Shown: in pieces, positions 25,119 through 39,733 of the stretch
How the letters are laid out: the number at the start of each line of letters is the position of its first letter
Numbering within the stretch: the stretch's first letter is position 1
Origin: Chamaelirium japonicum
Lineage: Eukaryota; Streptophyta; Magnoliopsida; Liliales; Melanthiaceae
NCBI GenBank assembly: GCA_947650365.1
Contig: OX393549.1
Coordinates: 28,673,209 to 28,737,208 of the forward strand
DNA length: 64,000 bases
Direction: 5' to 3'
Made by a program: the position numbers and the translations under genes
The notes under the pieces: model-generated
What the model was told of the DNA's origin: nothing
Databases searched by the model: none
The model's input: the letters and a program-made list of their open reading frames with translations, nothing else

Positions 25119-27078
25119 CAGGATCGTACGAATGAATTAGAATGGATCGTGCGAATGAATTAGAATGGATCGTACGAATGAATTAGAATGGATCGTACGA
25201 ATGAACTAGAATGGATACATTCGTGCGAATGAATTAGAATGGATCGTACGAATAAATTAGAATGGATCGTACGAATGAATTAGAATGGATCTTACGAATG
25301 AATTAGAATGGATCGTACGAATGAATTAGAATGGATCGTACGAATGAATTAGAATGGATACATTCGTGCGAATGAATTAGAATGGATCGGACGAATGAAT
25401 TAGAATGGATCATACGAATGAATTAGAATGGATCAAATGAATGAATTAGAATGGATCGTACGAATGAATTAGAATGGATCGTACGAATGAATTAGAATGG
25501 ATACATTCGTGCGAATGAATTAGAATGGATCGGACGAATGAATTAGAATAGATCGTACGAATGAATTAGAATGGATCGTACGAAGGAATTAGAATGGATC
25601 GTATGAATGAATTAGAATGGATATATTCGTGCAAATGAATTAGAATGGATCGTATGAATGCATTAGAATGGATCGTATGAGTGAATTAGAATGAATCGTA
25701 CGAATGAATTAGAATGGATCGTATGAATGAATTAGAATGGATACATTCGTGTGAATGAATTAGAATGGATCGTATGAATGAATTAGACTGGATCGTATGA
25801 GTGAAATAGAATGGATACGAAGGAATTAGAATGGATCGTACGAAGGAATTAGAATGGATCATACGAATGAAATAGAATGGATCGTACGAAGGAATTAGAA
25901 TGGATCGTACGAAGGAATTAGAATAGATCGTACGAAGGAATTAGAATGGATCGTACGAATGAATTAGAATGGATATATTCGAGCAAATGAATTAGAATGG
26001 ATTGTATGAATGAATTAGAATGGATCGTATGAGTGAATTAGAACAGATAGTACGAATGAAGTAGAATGGATCGTATGTATGAATTAGAATCGATACATTC
26101 GTGCGAATGAATTAGAATAGATCGAACGAATGAATTAGAATGGATCGTACGAATGAATTAGAATGGATCTTACGAATGAATTAGAATGGATCGTACGAAT
26201 GAATTAGAATGGATCGTACGAATGAATTAGAATGGATACATTCGTGCGAATGAATTAGAATGGATCGGACGAATGAATTAGAATGGATCGTACGAATGAA
26301 TTAGAATGGATCGTACGAATGGATTAGAATGGATCGTACGAATGGATTAGAATGGATACATTCGAGCGAATGAATTAGAATGGATCGTACGAATGAATTA
26401 GAGTGGATCGTACGAATGGATTAGAATGGATCCTACGAATGGATTAGAATGGATACCTTTGTGCATATGAATTAGAATGGATCGTACGAATAAAATAGAA
26501 TGGATCATACGAATGAATTAGAATGGATCGTGCTAATGAATTAGAATTGATCGAACGAATGAATTAGCATGGATCGTGCTAATGAATTAGAATGGAACGT
26601 ACGAATGAATTAGAATGGATCATGTGAAAGAATAATAATGGATAGTACGGAATGAATTAGAATGGATTGTATGAATGAATTAGAATGGATACACTCGTGC
26701 GAATGAATTAGAATGGATCATACGAATGAGTAAGAATGGATCGTACGAATGAAATAGAATGGATTGTACAAATGAATTAGAATAGATCGTACAAATGAAT
26801 TAGAATGGATCGTACGAATGAATTAGAACGGATTATACGAATGAATTAGAATGGATCGTGTGAAAGAATTAGAATGGATTGTATGAATGAATTAGAATAG
26901 ATCGTATGAATGAATTAGAATGGATCGTACGAATGAATTAGAATGGATCGTACGAATGAACTAGAATGGATACATTTGTGCGAATGAATTAGAATAGATC
27001 GTACGAATGAATTAGAATGGATCGCACGAATAAATTAGAATGGATCTTATGAATGAATTAGAATGGATCGTACGAATG
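25119..27078 (+). repeat. F block 30
   Basis: Plus polarity. Contains the GAAGGAATTAG-rich stretch at 25.8-25.95 kb and the GGATACCTTTGTGCATATG unit near 26450, the reverse complement of the CATATGCACAAAGG marker of R blocks. Ends in class C. Confidence 0.9.
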
Positions 27079-28602
27079 CACGATCCATGCTAATTCATTC
27101 GTTCGATCAATTCTAATTCATTAGCACGATCCATTCTAATTCATTCCTACGATCCATTCTAATTCATTCACACGATCCATTCTAATTCATTCGTACGATC
27201 CATTCTAATTCTTTCACACGATCCATTCTAATTCATTCGTACGATCCATTCTAATTCATTCGTACGATCTATTCTAATTCATTCGTACGATCCATTCTAA
27301 TTCATTCGTACGATCCATTCTAATTCCTTTGTACGATCCATTCTAATTCATTCATACAATCTATTCTAATTCATTCATATAATCCATTCTAATTCTTTCA
27401 CACGATCCATTCTAATTCATTCGTACGATCCATTCTAATTCATTCATACAATCCATTCTAATTCTTTCACATGATCCATTCTAATTCATTCGTACGTTCC
27501 ATTCTAATTCATTAGCACGATCCATGCTAATTCATTCGTTCGATCAATTCTAATTCATTAGAACGATCCATTCTAATTCATTCGTACGATCCATTCTAAT
27601 TCATTCGCACGATCCATTCTAATTCATTCATAGGATCTATTCTAATTCATTCATACGATCTATTCTAATTCATTCATACAATCCATTCTAATTCATTCGC
27701 ACGAATGTATCCATTCTAATTCATTCGTACGAATCCATTCTAATTCATTCGTACAATCTATTCTATTTCATTCGTACGATCCATTCTTACTCATTCGTAT
27801 GATCAATTCTAATTCATTCGCACGAATGTATCCGTTCTAAATCATTCGTACGATCCATTCTAATTCATTCGTACGATCCATTCTAAATCATTCGTACAAT
27901 CCATTCTATTTCATTCGTACGATCAATTCTAATTCATTAGCACGATCAATTCTAATTCATTCGTACGATCCATTCAAATTCATTCGCACGATCCATTCTA
28001 ATTCATTCGTACAATCCATTCTATTTCATTCGTACGATCCATTCTTGCTCATTCGTATGATCCATTCTAATTCATTCGTATGATCCATTCTTGCTCATTC
28101 GTACGATCCATTCTAATTCATTCGTATGATCCATTCTAATTCATTCGCACGATCCATTCTAATTCATTCATATGATCCTTTCTAATTCATTCGCACGATC
28201 CATTCTAATTCATTCGTACGATCCATTCTTGCTCATTCGTACAATCCATTCTATTTCATTCGTACGATCCATTCTTGCTCATTCGTACGATCCATTCTAA
28301 TTCATTCGTATGATCCATTCTAATTCATTCGCACGATCCATTCCAATTCATTCGTACGATCCATTCTAATTCATTCATACGATTCATTCTAATTCATTCG
28401 TACGATCCATTCTAATTCATTCGCACAAATGTATCCATTCTAATTCATTCGTACGATCCATTCTAATTCATTCGCACGATCCATTCTAATTCATTCGTAT
28501 GATCCATTCTAATTCATTCGTACGATCCATTCTAATTCATTCGTATGATCCATTCTAATTAATTAGCACGATCCATTCTAATACATTCATACGATCCATT
28601 CT
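27079..28602 (-). repeat. R block 31
   Basis: Minus polarity, including a run of TTCTTGCTCATTCG variants at 28.0-28.3 kb confined to this block and its copy 35004-36526. Ends in class P. Confidence 0.9.
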
Positions 28603-28611
28603 AGAATGGAT
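28594..28611. repeat. 18-bp palindrome at class P switch
   Basis: ATCCATTCTAGAATGGAT is perfectly self-complementary. Polarity changes within the core sequence (R to F). In the copy at 36522-36531 only the inner ten bases remain symmetrical. Confidence 0.92.
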
Positions 28612-28887
28612 ACATTCGTGCGAATGAATTAGAATGGATACATTCGTGCGAAAGAATTAGAATAGATCGTATGAATGAATTAGAATGGATCCTATGAATG
28701 AATTAGAATGGATCGTGCTAATGAATTAGAATTGATCGAACGAATGAATTAGCATGGATCGTGCTAATGAATTAGAATGGATCGTACGAATGAATTAGAA
28801 TGGATCGTGTGAAAGAATTAGAATGGATTGTATGAATGAATGAGAATGGATCGTACGAATGAATTAGAATGGATCATACGAAGGAAA
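28603..28887 (+). repeat. F block 32
   Basis: Plus polarity, opening with two 28-mers. Ends CGAAGGAAACAATCC, a switch seen only here and at 36811. Confidence 0.9.
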
Positions 28888-29971
28888 CAATCCATTCTAA
28901 TTCATTCGCACGAATGTATCCATTCTAATCCATTCGTACGATCCATTCTAATCCATTCGTACGATCCATTCTAATTCATTCGGATGAATGTAACCATTCT
29001 AATTCATTCAGTTGATCCATTCTAATTCATTCGTACGATCCATTCTAATTCATTCGTCCGATCCATTCTAATTCATTCGCACGAATGTATCCATTCTAAT
29101 TCATTCGTACGATCCATTCTAATTCTTTCACACGATCCATTCTAATTCATTCGTAGGATCCATTCTAATTCATTCGTACAATCTATTCTATTTCATTCGT
29201 ACGATCCATTCTTACTCATTCGTATGATCCATTCTAATTCATTCGGACGAATGTATCCATTCTAATTTATTCGTACGATCCATTCAAATTCATTCGTAAG
29301 ATCCATTCTAATTCATTCGTACGATCCATTCTAATTCATTCGTACGATCCATTCTAATTCATTCGCACGAATGTATCAATTCTAGTTCATTCGTACGATC
29401 CATTCTAATTCATTCGTACGATCCATTCTAATTCATTCGCACAATCCATTCTAATTCATTCGTACGATCCATTCTAATTCATTCATACGATCCATTCTAA
29501 TTCATTCGTACGATCCATTCTAATTCATTCGCACAAATGTATCCATTTTAATTCATTCGTACGATCCATTCTAATTCATTCGCACGATCCATTCTAATTC
29601 ATTCATACGATCCATTCTAATTCTTTCACACGATCCATTCTAATTCATTCGTACGATCCATTCTAATTCATTCGCACGAATGTATCCATTCTAATTCATT
29701 CGTACGATCCATTCTAATTCATTCGTACGATCCATTCTAATTTATTCGTAAGATCCATTCTAATTCATTCGTACGATCCATTCTAATTCATTCGTACGAT
29801 CCATTCTAATTCATTCGCACGAATGTATCCATTCTAGTTCATTCGTACGATCCAATCTAATTCATTCGTACGATCCATTCTAATTCATTCATACGATCCA
29901 TTCTAATTCATTCGTACGATCCATTCTAATTTATTCGCACAATCCATTCTATTTCATTCGTTCGATCAATT
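28888..29971 (-). repeat. R block 33
   Basis: Minus polarity, spanning the boundary between the two 7.9-kb copies. Its left part matches 36812 onward; its right part matches block 24. Confidence 0.9.
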
Positions 29972-30283
29972 CGTGCGAATGAATTAGAATGGATCATACG
30001 AATGAGTAAGAATGGATCGTACGAATGAAATAGAATGGATTGTACGAATGAATTAGAATGGATTCGTACGAATGAATTAGAATGGATACAATCATGCGAA
30101 TGAATTAGAATGGATCGTACCAATGAGTAAGAATGGATCGTACGAATGAAATAGAATGGATTGTGCGAATGAATTAGAATGGATCTTACGAATGAATTAG
30201 AATGGATCGTGTGAAAGAATTAGTATGGATTGTATGAATGAATTAGAATAGATCGTATGAATGAATTAGAATGGATCGTACGA
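29972..30283 (+). repeat. F block 34
   Basis: Copy of block 25 with the same class Q entry and CGTACGACC exit. Confidence 0.9.
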
Positions 30284-31056
30284 CCATTCTAATTCATTCA
30301 TACGATCCATTCTAATTCATTCGTACGATCCATTCTAATTCATTCGCACAAATGTATCCATTCTAATTCATTCGTACGATCCATTCTAATTCATTCACAC
30401 GATTCATTCAAATTCATTCGTATGATCCATTCTAATTCTTTCACACGATCCATTCTAATTCGTTCGTACGATCCATTCTAATTCATTCGCACGATCCATT
30501 CTAATTCATTCGTACGATCCATTCTAATTCATTCATACGATCCATTCTAATTTATTCGTACGATCCATTCTAATTCATTCGCACAAATGTATCCATTCTA
30601 ATTCATTCGCACGATCCATTCTAATTCATTCGCACGATCCATTCGAATTCATTGGTACGATCCATTCTAATTCATTCGTACGATCCATTCTAATTCATTC
30701 GTATGATCCATTCTAATTAATTCATATGATCCATTCTAATTCATTCGTACGATCCATTTTAATTCATTCATACAATCCATTCTAATTTATTCGCACGAAT
30801 GTATTCATTCTAATTAATTCGTACGATCCATTCTAATTAATTCGTATTATCTATTCTTATTCATTCGCACGATCCAGTCTAATTGATTTGCACGATCCAT
30901 TCTAATTCATTCGCACGAATGTATCCATTCTAATTCATTCGTACGATCCATTCTAATTCATTAATATGATCCATTCTAATTCATTCGTAGGATCCATTCT
31001 AATTCATATGCACAAAGGTATCCATTCTAATTCATTCGTACGATCCATTCTAATTC
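30284..31056 (-). repeat. R block 35
   Basis: Copy of block 26 with the CATATGCACAAAGG unit near 31006 and class N exit. Confidence 0.9.
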
Positions 31057-31943
31057 AGGATCGTACGAAAGAATTAGAATGGATACATTCGTGCGAATGA
31101 ATTAGAATTGATCGTACGAATGAATTAGAATGGATCGTGCGAATGAATTAGAATGGATCGTACGAATGAATTAGAATGGATCGTACGAATGAACTAGAAT
31201 GGATATATTCGTGCGAATGAATTAGAATGGATCGTACGAATGAATTAGAATGGATCGTACGAATGAATTAGAATGGATCGTACGAATGAATTAGAATGGA
31301 TACATTCGTGCGAATGAATTAGAATGGATCGGACGAATGAATTAGATTGGATCGTGCGAATGAATTAGAATGGATCGTACGAATGAATTAGAATGGATCG
31401 TACGAATGAACTAGAATGGATATATTCGTGCGAATGAATTAGAATGGATCGTACGAATGAATTAGAATGGATCGTACGAATGAATTAGAATGGATCGTAC
31501 GAATGAATTAGAATGGATACATTCGTGCGAATGAATTAGAATGGATCGGACGAATGAATTAGAATGGATCGTACGAATGAATTAGAATGGATCAAATGAA
31601 TGAATTAGAATGGATCGTACGAATGAATTAGAATGGATCGTACGAATGAATTAGAATGGATACATTCATGCGAATGAATTAGAATGGATCGGACGAATGA
31701 ATTAGAATGGATCGTACGAATGAATTAGAATGGATCCTATGAATGAATTAAAATGGATCGTGTGAATGAATTAGAATGGATCGTACGAATGAATTAGAAT
31801 GGATCGTGCTAATGAATTAGAATTGATCGAACGAATGAATTAGCATGGATCGTGCTAATGAATTAGAATGGAACGTACGAATGAATTAGAATGGATCGTG
31901 TGAAAGAATTAGAATAGATTGTATGAATGAATTAGAATGAATT
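31057..31943 (+). repeat. F block 36
   Basis: Copy of block 27, enlarged by a local duplication: the run with GGATATATTCGTGCG and GGATCGGACG units appears twice (about 31.2-31.35 and 31.43-31.56 kb). Ends in dyad A2 (31935-31967). Confidence 0.9.
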
Positions 31944-33005
31944 CGTACGATCTATTCGAATTCATTCGCACGATCCATTCTAATTCTTTCATACGATCCA
32001 TTCTAATTCATTCATACAATCCATTCTAATTCTTTCACACGATCCATTCTAATTCATTCGTAGGATCCATTCTAATTCATTCGTACAATCTATTCTATTC
32101 TATTCGTACGATCCATTCTTACTCATTCGTATGATCCATTCTAATTCATTCGGACGAATGTATCCATTCTAATTCATTCGTACGATCCATTCTAATTCAT
32201 TCGTATGATCCATTCTAATTCATTCGCACAATCCATTCTAATTCATTCGTACGATCCATTCTAATTCATTCGTACGATCCATTCTAATTCATTCGCACAA
32301 ATGTATCCATTCTAATTCATTCGTACGATCCATTCTAATTCATTCGCACGATCCTTTCTAATTCATTCGTACGATCCATTCTAATTCTTTCACACGATCC
32401 ATTCTAATTCATTCGTACGATCCATTCTAATTCATTCGCACGATCCATTCTAGTTTATTCATACGATCCATTCTAATTCATTCATACGATCCATTCCAAT
32501 TCATTCGTACGATCCATTCTAATTCATTCGCACAAATGTATCCATTCTAATTCATTCGTACGATCCATTCTAATTCATTCGCACGATCCATTCTAATTCA
32601 TTCGTACGATCCATTCTAATTCATTCGTACGATCCATTCTAATTCATTCGTATGATCCATTCTAATTAATTCGTATGATCCATTCTAATTCATTCGTACG
32701 ATCCATTCTAATTCATTCATACAATCCATTCTAATTCATTCGCACGAATGAATCCATTATAATTAATTCGTACGATCCATTCTAATTCATTCGTATGATC
32801 TATTCTTATTCATTCGCACGATCCAGTCTAATTGATTCGCACGATCCATTCTAATTCATTCGCACGAATGTATCCATTCTAATTCATTCGTACGATCCAT
32901 TCTAATTCATTTATATGATCCATTCTAATTCATTCGAACGATCCATTCTAATTCATATGCACAAAGGTATCCATTCTAATTCATTCGTACGATCCATTCT
33001 AATTC
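31944..33005 (-). repeat. R block 37
   Basis: Copy of blocks 28 and 29 without the island and about 475 bp of adjoining satellite. Ends in class N. Confidence 0.9.
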
Positions 33006-35003
33006 AGGATCATACGAATGAATTAGAATGGATCGTGCGAATGAATTAGAATGGATCGTACGAATGAATTAGAATGGATCGTACGAATGAACTAGAATGG
33101 ATACATTCGTGCGAATGAATTAGAATGGATCGTACGAATAAATTAGAATGGATCGTACGAATGAATTAGAATGGATCGTACGAATGAATTAGAATGGATC
33201 GTACGAATGAATTAGAATGGATACATTCGTGCGAATGAATTAGAATGGATCGGACGAATGAATTAGAATGGATCGTACGAATGAATTAGAATGGATCGTA
33301 CGAATGAATTAGAATGGATACATTCGTGCGAATGAATTAGAATGGATCGGACGAATGAATTAGAATAGATCGTACGAATGAATTAGAATGGATCGTACGA
33401 AGGAATTAGAATGGATCGTATGAATGAATTAGAATGGATATATTCGTGCAAATGAATTAGAATGGATCGTATGAATGTATTAGAATGGATCGTATGAGTG
33501 AATTAGAATGAATCGTACGAATGAATTAGAATGGATCGTATGAATGAATTAGAATGGATACATTCGTGTGAATGAATTAGAATGGATCGTATGAATGAAT
33601 TAGAATAGATTTTCTGAATGAATTAGAACTGATCGTACGAATGAATTAGAATGGATTCATTCGTGCGAATGAATTAGAATGGATTATATGAATGAATTAG
33701 AATGGATCGTACGAATGAATTAGAATGGATCGTATGAGTGAAATAAAATGGATACGAAGGAATTAGAATGGATCGTACGAAGGAATTAGAATTGATCATA
33801 CGAATGAAATAGAATGGATCGTACGAAGGAATTAGAATGGATCGTACGAAGGAATTAGAATAGATCATACGAAGGAATTAGAATGGATCGTACGAATGAA
33901 TTAGAATGGATATATTCGAGCAAATGAATTAGAATGGATCGTATGAATGAATTAGAATGGATCGTATGAGTGAATTAGAACAGATAGTACGAATGAAGTA
34001 GAATGGATCGTATGTATGAATTAGAATCGATACATTCGTGCGAATGAATTAGAATGGATCGAACGAATGAATTAGAATGGATTGTACGAATGAATTAGAA
34101 TGGATCTTACGAATGAATTAGAATGGATCGTACGAATGAATTAGAATGGATCGTACGAATGGATTAGAATGGATACATTCGTGCGAATGAATTAGAATGG
34201 ATCGGACGAATGAATTAGAATGGATCGTACGAATGAATTAGAATGGATCAAATGAATGAATTAGAATGGAATAGAATGGATACATTCGAGCGAATGAATT
34301 AGAATGGATCGTACGAATGAATTAGAATGGATCGTACGAATGGATTAGAATGGATCCTACGAATGGATAAGAATGGATACCTTTGTGCATATGAATTAGA
34401 ATGGATCGTACGAATGAATTAGAATGGATCGTACGAATGAATTAGAATGGATCGTGCTAATGAATTAGAATTGATCGAATGAATGAATTAGCATGGATCG
34501 TGCTAATGAATTAGAATGAAACGTACGAATGAATTAGAATGGATCGTGTGAAAGAATTAGAATGGATAGTACGGAATGAATTAGAATGGATTGTATGAAT
34601 GAATTAGAATGGATACATTCGTGCGAATGAATTAGAATGGATCATACGAATGAGTAAGAATGGATCGTACGAATGAAATAGAATGGATTGTACGAATTAA
34701 TTAGAATGGATCGTACAAATGAATTAGAATGGATCGTACGAATGAATTAGAATGGTTCATACGAATGACTTAGAATGGATCGTGTGAAAGAATTAGAATG
34801 GATTGTATGAATGAATTAGAATAGATCGTATGAATGAATTAGAATGGATCGTACGAATGAATTAGAATGGATCGTACGAATGAACTAGAATGGATACATT
34901 CGTGCGAATGAATTAGAATAGATCGTACGAATGAATTAGAATGGATCGTACGAATGAATTAGAATGGATCTTACGAATGAATTAGAATGGATCGTACGAA
35001 TGC
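33006..35003 (+). repeat. F block 38
   Basis: Copy of block 30, including the GAAGG-rich stretch (33.76-33.88 kb) and the CTTTGTGCATATG unit near 34381. Ends in class C. Confidence 0.9.
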
Positions 35004-36526
35004 ACGATCCATGCTAATTCATTCGTTCGATCAATTCTAATTCATTAGCACGATCCATTCTAATTCATTCGTACGATCCATTCTAATTCATTCGCACGAT
35101 CCATTCTAATTCTTTCACACGATCCATTCTAATTCATTCGTACGATCCATTCTAATTCATTCGTACGATCTATTCTAATTCATTCGTACGATCCATTCTA
35201 ATTCATTCGTACGATCCATTCTAATTCCATTGTACGATCCATTCTAATTCATTCATACAATCTATTCTAACTCATTCATACAATCCATTCTAATTCTTTC
35301 ACACGATCTATTCTAATTCATTCGTACGATCCATTCTAATTCATTCATATAATCCATTCTAATTCTTTCACATGATCCATTCTAATTCATTCGTACGTTC
35401 CATTCTAATTCATTAGCACGATCCATGCTAATTCATTCGTTCGATCAATTCTAATTCATTAGAACGATCCATTCTAATTCATTCGTACGATCCATTCTAA
35501 TTCATTCGCAAGATCCATTCTAATTCATTCATAGGATCTATTCTAATTCATTCATACGATCTATTCTAATTCATTCATACAATCCATTCTAATTCATTCG
35601 CACGAATGTATCCATTCTAATTCGTTCGTACGAATCCATTCTAATTCATTCGTACAATCTATTCTATTTCATTCGTACGATCCATTCTTACTCATTCGTA
35701 TGATCAATTCTAATTCATTCGCACGAATGTATCCGTTCTAAATCATTCGTACGATCCATTCTAATTCATTCGTACGATCCATTCTAAATCATTCGTACAA
35801 TCCATTCTATTTCATTCGTACGATCAATTCTAATTCATTAGCACGATCAATTCTAATTCATTCGTACGATCCATTCAAATTCATTCGCACGATCCATTCT
35901 AATTCATTCGTACAATCCATTCTATTTCAATCGTACGATCCATTCTTGCTCATTCGTATGATCTATTCTAATTCATTCATATGATCCATTCTTGCTCATT
36001 CGTATGATCCATTCTAATTCATTCGTATGATCCATTCTAATTCATTCGCACGATCCATTCTAATTCATTCGTACGATCCATTCTAATTCATTCGTATGAT
36101 CCATTCTAATTCATTCGCACGATCCATTCTAATTCATTCGTACGATCCATTCTTGCTCATTCGTACAATCCATTCTATTTCATTCGTACGATCCATTCTT
36201 GCTCATTCGTACGATCCATTCTAATTCATTCGTATGATCCATTCTAATTCATTCGCACGATCCATTCTAATTCATTCGTACGATCCATTCTAATTCATTC
36301 ATACGATTCTTTCTAATTCATTCGTACGATCCATTCTAATTCATTCGCACAAATGTATCCATTCTAATTCATTCGTACAATCCATTCTAATTCATTCGCA
36401 CGATCCATTCTAATTCATTCGTACGATCCATTCTAATTCATTCGTACGATCCATTCTAATTCATTCGTATGATCCATTCTAATTAATTAGCACGATCCAT
36501 TCTAATACATTCATACGATCGATTCT
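35004..36526 (-). repeat. R block 39
   Basis: Copy of block 31 at offset 7924, including the TTCTTGCTC run. Ends in a degraded class P palindrome. Confidence 0.9.
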
Positions 36527-36811
36527 AGAATGGATACATTCGTGCGAATGAATTAGAATGGATACATTCGTGCGAAAGAATTAGAATAGATCGTATGAAT
36601 GAATTAGAATGGATCCTATGAATGAATTAGAATGGATCGTGCTAATGAATTAGAATTGATCGAACGAATGAATTAGCATGGATCGTGCTAATGAATTAGA
36701 ATGGATCGTACGAATGAATTAGAATGGATCGTGTGAAAGAATTAGAATGGATTGTATGAATGAATTAGAATGGATCTTACGAATGAATTAGAATGGATCG
36801 TACGAAGGAAA
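36527..36811 (+). repeat. F block 40
   Basis: Copy of block 32, ending CGAAGGAAACAATCC. Confidence 0.9.
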
Positions 36812-37682
36812 CAATCCATTCTAATTCATTCGCACGAATGTATCCATTCTAATCCATTCGTACGATCCATTCTAATCCATTCGTACGATCCATTCTAATT
36901 CATTCGGATGAATGTAACCATTCTAATTCATTCAGTTGATCCATTCTAATTCATTCGTACGATCCATTCTAATTCATTCGTCCGATCCATTCTAATTCAT
37001 TCGCACGAATGTATCCATTCTAATTCATTCGTACGATCCATTCTAATTCTTTCACACGATCCATTCTAATTCATTCGTAGGATCCATTCTAATTCATTCG
37101 TACAATCTATTCTATTTCATTCGTACGATCCATTCTTACTCATTCGTATGATCCATTCTAATTCATTCGGACGAATGTATCCATTCTAATTTATTCGTAC
37201 GATCCATTCTAATTCATTCGTAAGATCCATTATAATTCATTCGTACGATCCATTCTAATTCATTCGTACGATCCATTCTAATTCATTCGCACGAATGTGT
37301 CCATTCTAGTTCATTCGTACGATCCATTTTAATTCATTCGTACGATCCATACTAATTCATTCGCACGATCCATTCTAATTCATTCGTACGATCCATTCTA
37401 ATTCATTCATACGATCCATTCTAATTCATTCGTACGATCCATTCTAATTCATTCGCATAAATGTATCCATTCTAATTCATTCGTACGATCCATTCTAATT
37501 CATTCGCACGATCCATTCTAATTCATTCATACGATCCATTCTAATTCTTTCACACGATCCATTCTAATTCATTCGTACGATCCAATCTAATTCATTCGTG
37601 CAATCCATTCTATTTCATTCGTACGATCCATTCTTACTCATTCGTAAGATCCATTCTAATTCATTCACACGAATGTATCCAT
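36812..37682 (-). repeat. R block 41
   Basis: Minus polarity. Matches block 33 to about 37.56 kb, then departs and ends in class K1. Confidence 0.88.
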
Positions 37683-38199
37683 TCGTACGAATGAATTAGA
37701 ATAGATTGTACGAATGAATTAGAATGGATCGTACGAATGAATTAGAATGGATCGTACGAAGGAATTAGAATGGATCGTACGAATGAATTAGAATGGATCG
37801 TACGAATGAATTAGAATAGATCGTACGAATGAATTAGAATGGATCGTACGAAGGAATTAGAATGGATCGTACGAATGAATTAGAATGGATATATTCGTGC
37901 AAATGAATTAGAATGGATCGTATGAATGTATTAGAATGGATCGTATGAGTGAACTATAATGGATTGTACGAATGAATTAGAATGGATCGTACGAATGAAT
38001 TAGAATGGATCATATAAATGAATTAGAATGGATCATACGAATGAGTAAGAATGGATCGTACGAATGAATTAGAATGGATCGTACGAATGAATTAGAATAG
38101 ATTGTGCGAATGAATTAGAATGGATCGTACGAATGAATTAGAATGGATCATATTAATGAATTAGAATGGATCGTACGAATGAATTAGAATACATTCGTG
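37683..38199 (+). repeat. F block 42
   Basis: Plus polarity. Its entry and first 250 bp recur 740 bp downstream. Ends ACATTCGTGCACGATCC (class B2, reverse complement of B1). Confidence 0.88.
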
Positions 38200-38422
38200 C
38201 ACGATCCATTCTAATTCATTCGCACGATCCATTCTAATTCCTTCGTACGATCCATTCTAATTCCTTCGTACGAATCCATTCTAATTCTTTCACACGATCC
38301 ATTCTAATTCATTCGTACGATCCATTCTAATTCATTCGTGCAATCCATTCTATTTCATTCGTATGATCCATTCTTACTCATTCGTACGATCCATTCTAAT
38401 TCATTCACACGAATGTATCCAT
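38200..38422 (-). repeat. R block 43
   Basis: Short minus block repeating the end of block 41 (740-bp offset), with the same CACACGAATGTATCC lead into K1. Confidence 0.88.
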
Positions 38423-39564
38423 TCGTACGAATGAATTAGAATCGATTGTACGAATGAATTAGAATGGGTCGTACGAATGAATTAGAATGGATCGTATGAA
38501 GGAATTAGAATGGATCGTACGAATGAATTAGAATGGATCGTACGAATGAATTAGAATAGATCGTACGAATGAATTAGAATGGATCGTACGAAGGAATTAG
38601 AATGGATCGTACGAATGAATTAGAATGGATATATTCGTGCAAATGAATTAGAATGGATCGTACGAATGAATTAGAATGGATCCTATGAATGAATTAGAAT
38701 GGATCGTGTGAAAGAATTAGAATGGATTAGAATGGATCGTACGAATGAATTAGAATGGATACATTCGTGCGAATGAATTAGAATGGATCGGACGAATGAA
38801 TTAGAATGGATCGTACGAATGAATTAGAATGGATCAAATGAATGAATTAGAATGGTTACATTCATGCGAATGAATTAGAATGGATCGTACGAATGGATTA
38901 GAATGGATACATTCGGGAGAATGAATTAGAATGTATTGTATGAATGAATTAGAATGGATCGTGCGAATGAATTAGAATGGATCGTATGAGTGAATTAGAA
39001 TGGATACGAAGGAATTAGAATGGATCGTACGAAGGAATTAGAATGGATCATACGAATGAAATAGAATGGATCGTACGAAGGAATTAGAATGGATCATACG
39101 ATGGAATTAGAATGGATCGTACGAAGGAATTAGAATGGATCGTACGAATGAATTAGAATGGATATATTCGTGCAAATGAATTAGAATGCATCGTATGAAT
39201 GAATTAGAATGGATCGTATGAGTGAATTAGAACGGATAGTACGAATGTAGTAGAATGGATCATATGAATGAATTTGAATGGATACATTCGTGCGAATGAA
39301 TTAGAATGGATCGTATGAATGAATTAGAATAGATTGTGCGAATGAATTAGAATGGATCGTACGAATGAATTAGAATGGATACATTCGTGCGAATAAATTA
39401 GAATGGATTGTATGAATGAATTAGAATGGATCGTACGAATGAATTAGAATGGATCGTACAAATGAATTAGAATAGATTGCGCGAATGAATTAGAATGGAT
39501 CGTGCGAATGAAACAGAATGGATACAAATGAATTAGAATGGATCATATGAATGAATTAGAATGA
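38423..39564 (+). repeat. F block 44
   Basis: Plus polarity. 38.9-39.48 kb resembles 54.64-55.17 kb; the last 240 bp match 57325-57649. Ends GAATGACGATCC (class D). Confidence 0.88.
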
Positions 39565-39733
39565 CGATCCATTCTTACTCATTCGTATGATCCATTCTAA
39601 TTTATTCGCATGAATGTATCCATTCTAATTCATTCGTACGTCTAATTCATTCGTACGGTCCATTCTAATTCATTCGCACAATCCATTCCATTTCATTCAT
39701 ACGATCCGTTCTTACTCATTCGTATGATCCATT
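39565..39733 (-). repeat. R block 45, 169 bp
   Basis: Minus insert between classes D and M1. It contains a shortened unit CGTACGTCTAATTC. The same insert is at 57650-57818. Its inverted, internally deleted relatives are the F islands at 1071 and 8131. Confidence 0.88.

Larger units (their letters stand above)
21200..29150. repeat. Higher-order repeat B, copy 1 (about 7.9 kb)
   Basis: Tandem with 29150-37080. Paired switch points: 21722/29972, 22034/30283, 22808/31056, 23456/31943, 25118/33005, 27078/35003, 28602/36526, 28887/36811. Offsets run 7916, 8250, 8487, 7887, 7924, so internal gains and losses of a few hundred bases followed the duplication. Contains the GC-rich island, absent from copy 2. 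Confidence 0.9.
29150..37080. repeat. Higher-order repeat B, copy 2 (about 7.9 kb)
   Basis: Repeats the block order of copy 1, F and R alike, with matching junction sequences. Relative to copy 1 it has extra units in block 36 and lacks about 600 bp around the island. The start of a third copy (37.08-37.56 kb) follows before the order changes. Confidence 0.9.

Noticed and set aside
29926-30123. Minus-strand open frame of 65 codons
   Set aside because: It is read straight through satellite monomers and across a polarity switch (29971/29972). Its protein is a low-complexity repeat of HSNSFVRSIL-like segments, and no similar frame is kept in the sister copy at 21.7 kb. The frame exists only because monomer variants remove the usual stops.
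33674-33868. Minus-strand open frame of 64 codons
   Set aside because: Again a translation of the monomer (repeats of SNSFVRSILIPSYDPF type) opened by unit variants. No start context, domain or conservation supports a gene.
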